A DNA stretch of 64,000 nucleotides from positions 62,001 to 126,000 of the forward strand of contig JAIWZP010000046.1 of the NCBI GenBank assembly GCA_025201375.1. The letters run 5' to 3'. Below, piece after piece: positions 12,340 to 23,411 of this stretch. The first letter of the stretch is position 1. Each line of letters opens with the position of its first letter. The stretch comes from Gongronella butleri. Taxonomy: Eukaryota > Mucoromycota > Mucoromycetes > Mucorales > Cunninghamellaceae. Below the pieces are notes generated by a model. The model saw only the letters and a program-made list of their open reading frames with translations, had not been told where the DNA came from and made no database searches. A program made the position numbers and the translations under genes.

Positions 12340-13636
12340 TTATTTCTGGGCGGCGACGGGCGTGATTTCGGCCTGGCTCTTGACATTGGTAAAGACATCG
12401 ATCCAATTCTTCACCTTTTCGTACACCATGAAGGTGACGGCTTGGCCGGGGGCAACACGCAGCACACGGGGCGTCAGGCCCTTGTAGAACGCGCGGAAGC
12501 CTTCCTTGTAATAAATCTCGGCCGTGACCACCTTGAAGCGCTCCCAGCCCGAGCCCTTGGCAGACGACTTTTGAATACGCGTCTTGATGGTATCGATGGG
12601 CGCGTTCGACAACGGGCCCATGGCGCCAGACACACCGCCAAGAATCAAATGTTGGTAAGATGGCAATTCAGGGATATCCTGCATCTTTTTCGCCATCGAC
12701 TTGAATTCTTGATACGCCGTGAAGTTGGCAGCTTGGTTCGTGGCTAAGAAAAAGGAAACGCGTCAGAACAAAGCGTCGAAAGACAAAAATGACAAAAAAA
12801 CCAGAAAAGACGTAGCAATTCATTTTCTTTTTCTCTCGTTTTTTCTTTCTTTTGTTACCTTGTCGCAGAGCAGTCAAGGTGACACCCTTATACAGGGCGC
12901 GGATACCCTCTTCCTTGACAATGGTATAGGCGGCATGCGGCGCATTGCGATACTTGGGCACGTCCATGGGGTCGGCCATGGAGTGGCGCTGGGCTTGCAG
13001 GCGAATCTTGATCAAATCCATGGGTGACACCACCATGACAGCCTCGGTGGTACCAGCCATCAGACCAGCTAATGAAAACAAAAAAAAAATCAGGGGGAAA
13101 AAAATAGGGAGGTCAGGCTCCATGGACACAAGGTAGGGGGTTCGGGAGGGGGGGTGGGCATGGATCATGGGTGTTAAAACGCGGGTCTCTTACCAAAGAA
13201 CACGGCGCCAGTGCTGACCTTGCCATTGGCATCGGCAAGCATCTCCTTGTACATCTCGAACGAGCTGAAACGAATGGCCATCTTGGGCACAATGCCAGAC
13301 ACAACGGCACCAAGGCCCTTGTACAAGGCCCAAAACGATTCATTCTTCACGATACGCGTACCCACGCCAAAAAAGCCAAGCTTCTTGCCCTAGAAAACGA
13401 AGAAAAAAGGGTGGATCAGCTCCCTCTTTTTTCTTTTTTCTTGCTCGTTTTTGTAGAAATCATGGCTTTGTAAAACTTACAGCGGCATTGCGGTAGCCAG
13501 TCTTGGACAATTGCATGCGCACCTTGATCGTATCCAAAGGATGACACGTGCACGCTTCCATGAAGCCGGCGGCACCACCAGCCACCAAATGGGTCATCAA
13601 AGGAGTCTTTTGTTTGCCGTCGCCGTTTTTGCTCAT
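12340..13636 (-). CDS. SFC1: Mitochondrial succinate-fumarate carrier
   Basis: Four exons (13481-13636, 13194-13389, 12859-13068, 12340-12743) encode 321 residues. The inner-membrane antiporter brings cytosolic succinate into the matrix in exchange for fumarate and is needed for growth on C2 carbon sources. The three carrier repeats show their signatures HPLDTIKVR, SPMDLIKIR and APIDTIKTR. Family-specific stretches shared with yeast Sfc1/Acr1 are LYKGLGAVVSGIVPKMAIRF, NAPHAAYTIVKEEG and VLRVAPGQAVTFMVYE. The first residues are short and polar, with no presequence, as usual for carriers. The start ATG at 13636 follows a T/C-rich leader. A less likely alternative is another member of the citrate/oxodicarboxylate carrier group. 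Confidence 0.93.
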
Positions 13637-16636
13637 GATAAAAAATGGGCTATATTAAAAGAGAAGGGAGGGGAGCGTAGAAAGGAGAAAAAGAAAAAAG
13701 CAAGAAGAGCAAAGGCGAAGAAAAAAATCAAAAACTTGCCATTTTATATAAAGGCGTCATCCCTTTTGATAATCATCATGTGCGAGCCGCCCTCAAATGA
13801 TTGGAAGAGGGGGGCCACTTTTTTTGACTGGTGTGGGGGGAGCTCAAAGCAAAAAGCAATTGCGGGGTACGCGCATGGATGGAAGGATTCGGTAGGTCCT
13901 TCACATGAAAGGGGGGGCTCCGTGGCATTCCGCTAGCACGTTGGTAAGCTTTTTTTCAATTTGGGCAACCGCTGCCCTCCAAAATGGCAAGGCCAATGCC
14001 TCCACTCACTGATGGGCCGGTAACGTGGGAAATTGGAACGACAGGGCCGCGCGCTGCGGAAGGCTAAAAAACACGCAATCGCACAAAAAACATGAAAAAG
14101 CAAAAAAAAAAAAAAAATCAATCACTTCGTGTAAACGATCTTTGACCGGGTTGCCATGGATCTAGCTCGCGTGTCAATGGCAAGGCAAGGAGAGAGATCT
14201 CTCGTTTTATTTTTTTATCTCATTGCAATCTAGAATCCCTGTTTTGGAAAATCAGCATACCTGGGCTTAGTTTGAAATCCCTCGCATCATCAGTGGCCAA
14301 CAGGTCGACGTGGGTTGACTTGGACTGAACAATGGCCACCCAAAACCTTGTGTGTCAGCTTTTTCTTTCATCCAAAAAGTCAATCATCATGCGCAATTCA
14401 GCTTTGTCAAGATTTCCAACCTCGCCCCCCCCGCCCGCCTGCCACGAGTGAGTGACACACCTCCCTTTTATTGATTTTTGACTTTTTGGCGGGTGACGCA
14501 TGACATCAGCCCGCTTGCGGTCACGCGCATGACCATGTCATAATCATCGTAAATAAAAAAAATGACAAGTCAAGGGTCATTGTTGCCATGGACGCCCATA
14601 AATCGGATCAGCTCGACATTTTTTATTAGTTGCTTTGCACAATGAACCTAGCACAGGCGCGAGCGCAGGGCCGTCCAGACGCAAAAAAGCGCCAATGATT
14701 GGGCACACTCCCTAATTTGGCCGAATGGCCCGATGACAGCAAAAGATCAAGGATATTTGTAAATCCGCATAAACGACGAGACGCGCAAACCCAACAAGAT
14801 GAATTTGTCCTTCCGGACGCGCCCTAGGATCGGCTCACTTCCGTCGTGGTCAATGGAAAAATGGCCACACACATCGCAAAAAAAAATACAATGATGACAT
14901 GATAGCTTGCAGGGAGGGAAACACGCGCGCCAACCATGGCCTGTCAGCGCGCCAACGGCCTTCACCCCCACCCCCGTGGGCCAAGTGGGCGAAAGAAGGG
15001 ACACAAGGGTCCCTGAGAAAATCCAACGATTAGCCGCGGACTTTGGAAAATGACATCTTTTGACAAAAAGTTGAATTGTTTGCCTCATCCATCTCCTTTT
15101 TTTTTCTTAGATCACATTCGTCAGCACTTTTGATCCATTGGCCGCGCAATTCATTTACACGATAATGAAGCGACAACAGAATCAACCAGTTCAATAGAGC
15201 CGAATGCTGTCACTCTGTCAAAATTTAATCTTGTTGCGAGATGGTGCTTACAGAAACGCGTAAAACGCTGCTAAGAGAGCTCTTGCCATTCAATTTGCGA
15301 TTTGCTCTTGGTTTGAAGCACATTGCGTCGCTAAAATAGCAATGCGAGCCATCGTCATGGCTAAAACCTTCTTCTTTCGATGAATCTGCCCAATCCCGCA
15401 GGATGCATCTAATCCAAATGGCCTCAATCTTGGGAGAGCTTAATGGCTGGCACAAATTTGACACGAATAGGATCTCTGCAGCGCGAGAAATCTAGATTTT
15501 CAACAACTTTTGTCGTTTGGTGCGCAATATTGCAAGGTAGAGTCAATGACAGCACATCTATTCTCCCATCAAGATATTGTGCCATCGCCCACCCTTTCCA
15601 ATGATCCCTCATTTGCTGCTCTTGCAATGACCAGCTGAGCTATCTTTAAAGAAAATGCGAAAAACCCAATCATCGCGATAATCAGGCCGTAAAAAAAGAT
15701 TTAACAAGTATTTAAAGCATCTGTGTGGATGCAGAAAGCTCGTCTGGTTCGAATGAGCCCTTTGCCAGGGCACTGGGATGCCTGGGTCACGAGCAATCGC
15801 GCAAATCGAAAGGGGTAGAGTCGAGGACCGAAAATCGCGAAATCAAGATGCTTTCAATCACCTCGCCACAGAGTTCAATAGAAAATCATGTTCATGTAAC
15901 TGTTGGAAATCATGAAAAAATGGAACTTTATTAGCGCGTTTCGCTGAAAAATGCAAATTATGGTGCTGGAGGCCGTGTATTAAATCGCTTGCAGCGCGAC
16001 AGAAATTAGACCTAGAGACCTCAAACCAAGACCAATTGGAAAAGAAAAACCAGAACAACGATGTTTTTTGGAGGATCACAAGAAATTGCTTGCTGGATCA
16101 TGCGATAAACGCGGTCAAATTTGAACCATGGTTTAGCGATTTTTTGACGCGTGATTTCTCGCGATGCAATCAACAGGCATGCTCCTCGCGTATGAAAATA
16201 AGATGCGCCTTGCGTACGTCATGTTGATGGGTTTTGAGGAAGCGCGTCAGGTTACGTTCTTGGCCAGCGGGACGCGTCCAAAGAAAGTTCTTCGTTCATG
16301 TCTAGCACGAAATTGAGATGATTGACCTGCAGTTTTTATGTCATTTTTACCGTCAAATGGGCCACGGACTACTGCGTGTAAAAGTTTGGCCACGATTGGA
16401 GGACCCGGATTTTCAATTTTTCATTTTTCACGAAACCAACGAGAAACGCACGCATGTGCAAAACAGCTCAAGTCTGCTGGTGGAACACGTCCAAATGTAA
16501 TCCTGGCCCATTTTCTACGCAAGAGCACGTGACCTAGCTGCCGGCGGGCATTGAAAAAAATAAAGTACGCCGTCTTGCCATGGGCGCAAGCCTCCACTGC
16601 TCCTTTTTTTCACTTTTCTCATTATTTTGCGAGATC
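13637..16636. other. 3-kb stretch without a supported gene
   Basis: Only short, biased open frames are present. From about 14700 the composition resembles the other repeat zones (frequent ACGCGT and AAATCGCG-like words), but no clear sister copy was found by eye. A GGTTCGAATG word near 15747 is not embedded in a tRNA fold. Probable promoter of TAN1 lies in the last 100 T-rich bases. Confidence 0.55.
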
Positions 16637-17877
16637 ATGAAGCGCAGCGCGAGCAACAACAAGTCACCTCGGCAAAAACGCACAAAGTCATATCACTGTG
16701 GCAAGGTACAAGAACGTTCAATGGAGAAAGCGGGCAGAAAAAGGGTGTTTATTCACATTATTCACTCTTTTTTGTACTTTTTTTTAGGAGCGAGTCGGCA
16801 GCAAGAGTGACTTCAATATCCAGGCGGGCATGCGCGGTGTGCTGGTCATGGCCACGCGTGGCCGCGAGGCGCGTGCGCTGCGCGAGGCCATTGATTTGTT
16901 CATCCATGTAAGTGAAATCCATGGAATTGGGAGCTTTTTTGTGTAGCTGACCACGCTCTTTTTTTTTTTTTCTCAAGTATGCGGACCAGCTGTATCCGCA
17001 CATCAAGCCTCAACAAGCTGAGCCGGCCGACGAAAAGGACGAAAAGGATGACGACGACCTCGAGGCATCGATTGCCAAGGAATTGGCCGAGATCAAGGAG
17101 ACAAAGCACGAGGACAAGCGATTTGTCAATATTTCCACGGGCACTGACTGCTGTACGCGCGGGGTCAAGGGCAAAAAACACGTGATTGACGCGACTTTAC
17201 GTTTTTCGTAGTGTTGTTCATCAAGACGCACCCAGATATCGTGCCCACGGACTTTGTGCACGCGATTCTCAGCGACATTGAAAAGACCAAAGTCCAGCGC
17301 ACGCGTTATATTTCGCGCATTGTCCCGGTCGAGCGCACGTGCGCCGTCCATATTGACGAAATCATCAATGTCGCCAAACAGATCCTAAAGCCGCATTTTC
17401 ACGAGGAAAACGTTGACCCAAAGACTGTAAGGCAGCAGCAGCCAGAGGGCACAACAACGACGCGACGCGACTCACCTCGCTTTTTATTAGTTTTGTGTCG
17501 TGTACAAGTCAAGAAATTGCGACAAGGCCGATCGACATGCCATCACCGAGCAATTGGCCGCCGCCGTGGGCCGGCCGCATATTGTCGAGCTGAAGAAGCC
17601 CGAGTTTGTCATTGTCATTGAGATTCTGCAGGTAAAAAAAGAAAAAAAAGAAAAAAGGCACTGAGTGACGCGCAACGACGCTCAATTCCATTTTTAAACA
17701 TTTTTTTTTCAGTCCATTTGCATGATGTCGGTGGTCAAAGATTTTTATGCACTGCGCAAATACAATGTCGAGAGCATCCTGGGGCTTAATGAGGCAGACA
17801 AGAACAAGGCGGCGGCCAAGGCTGCGCCACCACCCACGGACAAACAGGACCAAAATGGCGATGACGCGAATAAATAA
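16637..17877 (+). CDS. TAN1: THUMP-domain protein, tRNA acetylation factor Tan1/THUMPD1
   Basis: Six exons (16637-16705, 16788-16907, 16978-17152, 17212-17426, 17491-17631, 17713-17877) give 294 residues, typical for Tan1. It binds tRNA and guides the acetyltransferase Kre33/Nat10 to make N4-acetylcytidine at position 12 of tRNA-Ser and tRNA-Leu. The basic N terminus (KRTKSYHCGK) leads into GVLVMATRGREARALREAID, the conserved Tan1 start region. An acidic linker follows. The THUMP domain (about residues 125-245) contains LLFIKTHPDIVPTDFVHAIL, the RIVPVERTCAV strand and the later VGRPHIVELKKPEFVIVIEI. The C-terminal tail is Lys/Ala/Pro-rich and probably disordered. All intron phases agree. Confidence 0.92.
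17869..17874 (+). terminator. Candidate poly(A) signal overlapping the TAN1 stop codon
   Basis: AATAAA forms the last two sense codons (Asn-Lys) just before the TAA stop, so the 3' UTR may be very short. Confidence 0.3.
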
Positions 17878-18349
17878 AGCCGACGATGATAGATTACATA
17901 AAAATAGTGTCAATTCCTTTGCAAAAGCAAAAGCAACGTGCACAGCCTCAATTGCTCAAAGCCCAAGTTGGGAAGGCAACGTCAGTGGGCCATTTGCTGG
18001 CGAGCGGAAGGAGAAAAGAAGCGCAAACGGAAGAAAGAGAATATAGTGGTTGGTCCAAGCGTGTTGCTCCGTTCCGTGCTTTCCACCCCCCACCCTCACG
18101 GGGGGCCAGGGTTCGAAACGGCACCTCATCCGACGGTGCATGAATTTTGTGATTTGTGATCGGATGACACCGCTTTTCGGATAAATTGTGCCGACAGGGG
18201 CATGGAGGCGCCGAAAAAGGAAGGCTGCGACTTTAGTGTATAAAAGTGCTTGGGAACCCAAGTTGATATATTTTTTTCATTCTTCATTTCCCAAGCTTAC
18301 TTTTTACACCAAGTTTCTCTTTTCTCTCTCACCCACCCCACTTTTACCC
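17878..18349. other. Intergenic, no RNA gene confirmed
   Basis: 472 bases between TAN1 and the monooxygenase. A GGGTTCGAAAC word at about 18110 resembles a tRNA B box but the flanks do not pair as T or acceptor stems. The last 90 bases are T/C-rich and are the likely leader of the downstream gene. Confidence 0.55.
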
Positions 18350-20592
18350 ATGTCAAAACACACTGCTGCAGACGTTGTCGTGTGTGGTGCTGGTCCTGTT
18401 GGCCTGTTTCTTGCGTACCAACTTACAAAGCACGGCCACAGCGTCTATATTTTTGACAAAAAGCCGGGCCCCACGGACCAAAGCCGCGCTTTTCTGATCA
18501 CACCGCGCACACTCGAGATTTTGCATCAATACGGCGTGGCATATCGCCCTCTGCAAGAATCTCTCAGCACGCGCGGCGCATTTATGAACCTGGATGGCCA
18601 CGAGGTAAGAATTTGCTGTAAAATCAATAAAACAAGGGCACTGACCACCTTTTTTTTTTTTTTTTTTTAGATTGGACGCGCTTATTTCACGGATGTGGAC
18701 ACACTTTTCCCGCAACTGACGCTGCTGGCGCAATCGAGTCTCGAGACAATGCTTGTTGATGAGCTTGCAAAGCTTCATTGCACAGTGCACTGGGACACGA
18801 CGCTCGAGAGCTACGAGCAGCATGACGACCACGTGAATGTGACGGTGTCCGTCGCGGATGGCACCAAAGCAACGGCAACAGGCGCGTTCCTCGTCGGTGC
18901 CGATGGCAGCCACTCACGCGTGCGCAAACAAGATCCCTCGTGGACGTACAAGGGCAATCGCATCCGATCCAAGTTTGCTCTTGCCGACCTCGAGCTCGAT
19001 GGCCCCAGCGTCAAGGACCTGCGCGACTATCAATGCATCTTTTATGGCGTCGATGGTAAGAAAAAAAAAAAAAAAAAAGAAAAAAAAACGCGTCAAAATG
19101 TTGATCTTTTTTTGCTTTTTTAGGCGGCGCCATTTTCCTGCCTCTGCCACACAAGGGCGAGCCGGAGCGCATGACGGTGCGCATGGTGGTGAATTTCGGC
19201 GATTACGTGACGGACAACGAGGACACGGTCAACCATGGCGTCCGAGACGATCAAGAAGATGTGTTGACCATGGAAGACGCGACGCGTCTCCTCAAAGAGC
19301 GCACCGGCAACCAATTGGATGTCACCGTGACCAAAGCGCCCTGGCTCACCTACTTTAGTGTCAATGAGCGCATGGCAAATGGTTTCCGACGCGGTCGCGT
19401 GTTCCTTGTGGGTGGTAAAGTGCTTTGCCCCAATTGGCCTCTCTCAATGGGACTTGACTTCTCGCTGATCCCCTCTTTTTTTTTTTACGTTTTGCGTAGA
19501 TGCTTGCCATTGCCATTCGCCTGCCGGTGGCCAGGGCATGAACATTGGCCTCCATGACGCAAACAATTTGGCATGGAAGTTGTCCCTAGTCCTCAATGGC
19601 CATGCCTCGGATGTGGAGAAGCTGCTCGAGTCCTACTCGACCGAGGTAAAACGCGTCGCGTGTTCAAAAAAAAAAAGGATTTGTGTGCTGAAGTGCCTTT
19701 TTTTCTTCGTTTTCTCAGCGCGAGCCCATGGTAAAGGAGGTGCTGCAGCTCACAGGCGCTACCACGCGCATGGCATTCAACAGCAGCAAGATTGTCGGTA
19801 AGTTTTGCAGGGCGACACGGGCCACAAAGTCGCATTTTTTCGGCTTACATTTCTCGTATTTTAGCATTTTTGCGCTTTGTTGCGCTTTCAATTGCGTTCC
19901 GCATGTCCTTCTTCCGCAACATGTTCACCTCACGCCTCATGCAGGTACGTTCTTTTTTTTTTTTTTAAAAAAAAAGAGGAAAAAGGGTGTACATGAGCCT
20001 GATTCTTGCTTTTTTTGTGAAAAACTAGATCAATTATCGCCTAGGTGCATCGCCCATTCTGAGCAATTCGAGCACGTCGTCGCTGATTGCGGCGGGCGAG
20101 TACATCCGTGAGTCGGATACGCTGACGCACCGGCTTGTGGCGGAGCAATTGACGCGCAAGACGTTGTACCAGATCCTGGGCGAGCTTCCCGGGCGTCACG
20201 TGGCCGTGTGGGTGCTTGCACGTGCAGCACATCAAGACGAACCTCCTCAGGCACTGACCGACGCGTTCTTGCAGCGCATCAACGACTACAAGAGCTGTGC
20301 ACCGCTCGTGATCCAGAATAGCGGGCATTACACGGGTTTCTTCAAATCTACCGCCAGTTCCACCGATGCCTACTGGATCGACCCTCACGCATTGACAAGC
20401 CCACACTCTCTGACCAGCCGCCTGGGCGTGGCGGCCGCCATTGGCAAGACGTCGGCTCGCGTCCCACCCGCCGCCCTCGTGCTCATCCGACCAGACCATT
20501 ACATCGCCTACAGCGGCAACGTCGCATCCGACACGGATCTCGACACCGCGTTTGCCTTTTTCGATACCTATTTGAGCTCTACAAAGTCGTAG
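18350..20592 (+). CDS. FAD-dependent aromatic-ring monooxygenase (class A flavoprotein)
   Basis: Seven exons (18350-18604, 18671-19055, 19124-19414, 19500-19645, 19719-19797, 19865-19944, 20029-20592) encode 599 residues. The family hydroxylates phenolic or polyketide-type rings using NADPH and oxygen. The dinucleotide motif GAGPVG is at about residue 14. The DG motif GADGSHSRVR is at about 161. The GD-type flavin motif is DACHCHSPAGGQGMN at about 311-325, followed by GLHDANNLAWKL; Cys replaces the usual Ala after Asp. The C-terminal 190 residues have the thioredoxin-like layout of phenol 2-monooxygenase, with VLIRPDHYIAYSG, the conserved RPDgyvaw-type end. Substrate cannot be read from sequence, and neighbours give no pathway. 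UbiH-like quinone hydroxylases are less likely because of the C-terminal domain. Confidence 0.88.
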
Positions 20593-21941
20593 ATCTTTTT
20601 GCCCAATTCCTTATTTTTTTTCCATAAAATAGCCTTTTTTTGCAGAAAAACACGCGCGTCATCCATCTGTCACATCTTTTATTTGTTCATTTTTCTTTGT
20701 TTGCCTGCTCAAAATAGTGGGACGCAGAGATCTCGCGGATCGTCCATGCTTCAGAAATGCACAAACGCCAAAAGATTTGTCGTGTCCATCGGCCATGTCA
20801 AACAAAAAAAAAAACAAAAAGAAAAGATCGTGCTGACATCTTGCTGCTATTTTTGGCATGTTGGCATTTTCTGTCGTCGTTTTTTTGCGCGAGGGGCTCA
20901 AGTCAGAGGTAAACGGGGACGTGTTGCGCCATCTCATTTCCACTATTTTTAGCTTTTTAGCTTTATGTCTTTGGGGATCGCCCTCGCCTACTGAGCCACA
21001 CTCGGCAAATGCACGCGCGCGGCGTAATGGCGTTGCATGGGGCAATTGTCAACGTGCGTGGCCTGCAAACAAGGCACTTCAACAGGTTTTTTTGTGCATA
21101 ACGGAGGGCCAATTTGTATTTTTGTCCATTCCAGCAAGCGCGCACTACTTGGACCTGCCGAAAACGGACAAATTATCCGCACCTTTTTTCCTGTTGTCGG
21201 CGGGGTATCATATTCCGCTCTCGCACAAATGGGCGCGTAACTTTTCGCTTGGCGCAAAAAGTGACCATAAAAAACAAAACATTGCTTATCAAAAACGGGT
21301 CCAGTGACGACCATTGGTGACGCTAAACCCCTCTTGGAAGATGGGCATCCATTGCTGCAGGGAATCTCGGGTTTGAGGCCCGCCCAAGGGTGAGTCAGCC
21401 CTTGTTCTCCCTGCGCAATTGGCAGTCCAGATGCACAAAAAAGAAGGGTGGGTCAAGAACCTCGCCGCCAATTATAGAATTGCGCGTGCCCACTACACCC
21501 AGATCACCTTACCGGTTTGTTTGTGTGTTGAGTTTCAATCGAAACGACATGAAACCAATACCGCGCCATAGTAAAAACGAAAAAAGAAAACTGCCCCAAT
21601 GGATACACACGCCTTTTTTTTTTTCGTGCAGGGGACGTGTCTGTTTCCGCAAAACCATAAAAAAAGAGTCCACTATTTTTTTCTTTTGCGCCAAAGGCTA
21701 TGATTTCGCACTGCATGGCAAAAAAAAAAAAAAAAAAAAAAAGAGCCAAGAACAAGGAAAGGGCGATGGCTGACGCCCTATTTTTGGCAACAAGCCGTAT
21801 ATGGCATCTCGCGATGCAAGCCGTCGTCCGCAATGCACAAAAGGGTTGGAGCGCCCTTTTTTCTTTTTCTTTGTCTTACTTTTTTTTTTTTCTCTCTTTT
21901 CTACTTTCTTTTTCTCTTTTTTTCGTCTTCTTTATATTTGC
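20593..21941. other. Intergenic, no gene seen
   Basis: 1.35 kb with A/T runs, among them 21 A at about 21720-21742. No homologous frame was recognised on either strand. The final 100 bases are almost pure T/C and probably the leader of the next gene. Confidence 0.55.
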
Positions 21942-22934
21942 ATGTCCTCCAGTGGTGGCCATTCTACTCCACCTTCATCCACATCAGATCATACAACATC
22001 GACTATGTCCTCCATCACATTTACGGTCCCGACGACGACCACGCCGCCGTCAACTACAACTCCGCCTTCCACGACGACGACCACGCCACCGTCCACGACG
22101 ACGACGACGTCTGTGCCTGAGACGACGACGACCACGCCTCCTGACACGACAACGACGCCTTTGCCGCCTTCCACGACGACGACGCCGCCCCCATCGACTC
22201 ACACGTCGCCAATCATTTCATCGACGCCCATCCCCATCACAACCATGTCCTCCAAGGACGGCAGCGTCGTGGTTGTGGTGACCACGTCGTATTCGGTGTC
22301 GACAATCCAGCCGACGACCGGTGGCGGCGGCGGGGGAGACAGCGGTCCCAATACAGGAGCCATTGTGGGCGGTGTGGTGGGTGGCGTCGCTGCGCTGGGC
22401 ATTGTAGCTGCCCTGATCTTCTTTTTCATGCGCCGCCGCCAACGCAAGAGGCAGCACCACCTGTCGTTTGGTAGCCATGCCGGTGGCGGCCTCAGTGGCC
22501 ACTTGTCGGGCCTCGACAATGACTTTTTCCCGGCGTCAAACAGCCAAAGTGGCACGCTCGACAATAGCGCCAATAATAGCCACCGCTTGTCACAGGCATC
22601 CAGCCATCTGACCAAGCCAAGACCCTTTGTCGCGCCAATGTACGCGACCGGCAATAACAATTCAAGCTCGGATGAGGCCGCCGCAGGCTATTACTCGCCA
22701 TCTCATCGCCCGCAGCCCATCCCACCCCCTCATCATTACGCGTCTGGCGGATCCACACCGAGCCACGAGTATTACGATTATCCGCAGCAACCACAGCAGG
22801 ATTATTACACCGCAGGCTATCAATATGCTCCCGCACAGCCGCCAATGTCCAATGTGCCGTTCCAACAACAACCAGAACGACACGTCCCTCATCTCGTTGA
22901 GCCAGAGGTGCCTCATTCCAAGGACGACGATTAA
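21942..22934 (+). CDS. Ser/Thr-rich single-pass membrane protein, sensor-like
   Basis: One exon, 330 residues from the ATG at 21942. Residues 1-125 are Thr/Ser/Pro-rich with a degenerate TTTTTPPS-type tandem repeat, expected to be heavily O-mannosylated. A Gly-rich spacer leads to one transmembrane helix (GAIVGGVVGGVAALGIVAAL, then IFFFM), followed at once by RRRQRKR, so the N terminus should face outwards. The cytoplasmic tail (about 150 residues) is low in structure with Tyr/Pro/Gln motifs (HEYYDYPQQPQQDYY). The layout matches fungal wall sensors (Mid2/Wsc type) but no WSC domain is present. There is no classical signal peptide from this start. An in-frame ATG at 21801 would add a Phe-rich segment from the T-rich leader and is less likely. 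Confidence 0.65.
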   Translation: MSSSGGHSTPPSSTSDHTTSTMSSITFTVPTTTTPPSTTTPPSTTTTTPPSTTTTTSVPETTTTTPPDTTTTPLPPSTTTTPPPSTHTSPIISSTPIPITTMSSKDGSVVVVVTTSYSVSTIQPTTGGGGGGDSGPNTGAIVGGVVGGVAALGIVAALIFFFMRRRQRKRQHHLSFGSHAGGGLSGHLSGLDNDFFPASNSQSGTLDNSANNSHRLSQASSHLTKPRPFVAPMYATGNNNSSSDEAAAGYYSPSHRPQPIPPPHHYASGGSTPSHEYYDYPQQPQQDYYTAGYQYAPAQPPMSNVPFQQQPERHVPHLVEPEVPHSKDDD

Positions 22935-23368
22935 TTGCTTCAGAAAAAAAAGGATTCGCCTCATTGATTCCCATTTCCCCTTTCCCCCCTTCAATTCTCC
23001 TTTTTTTTTTTTTTGTGTACAATAACTCTTTTGTCTTATTTTTACCCTCTCCTCTCGTTCCCGCCCCCCCCTTTCGCGTAGCCATTTTGCCTCCATTTGC
23101 TCAGTAGATCCACTCCCTTTTGTCACTTCATTTATTTTTATTTCTTTTTTTCGCGTTTTCCTCATTTTCTCATGCTTGTCGTATTCCCTGGTAGCCATTG
23201 ATTTCTCCTTTTTGACACAAATAATAAAAACAAACCGCGGGCGCGTGCCTCCCTTTGTCTCATTGTTTCCCTTTTGTATTCCACCAGGTTGCGGATCTAA
23301 ACCCTCTGGGAAGGTGCCACAGGGCTGGTTGACAACCCACCATCGTTGGCAATGGGGGACCGCGCGAC

Positions 23369-23411
<43 letters not shown>

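Noticed and set aside
18040..18150. tRNA-like B box (GGGTTCGAAAC)
   Set aside because: The five bases on either side of TTCGAAA do not pair, no acceptor stem was found, and no anticodon arm is present.
21801..21941. Upstream start for the Ser/Thr-rich membrane protein
   Set aside because: The added segment is encoded by the T-rich leader and consists mostly of Phe; other genes here also have T-rich leaders directly before the ATG.
22017..22200. CRISPR-like or satellite array in the Thr-codon repeat
   Set aside because: It is an in-frame coding repeat of a Thr/Pro-rich domain with variable spacing and no unique spacers.
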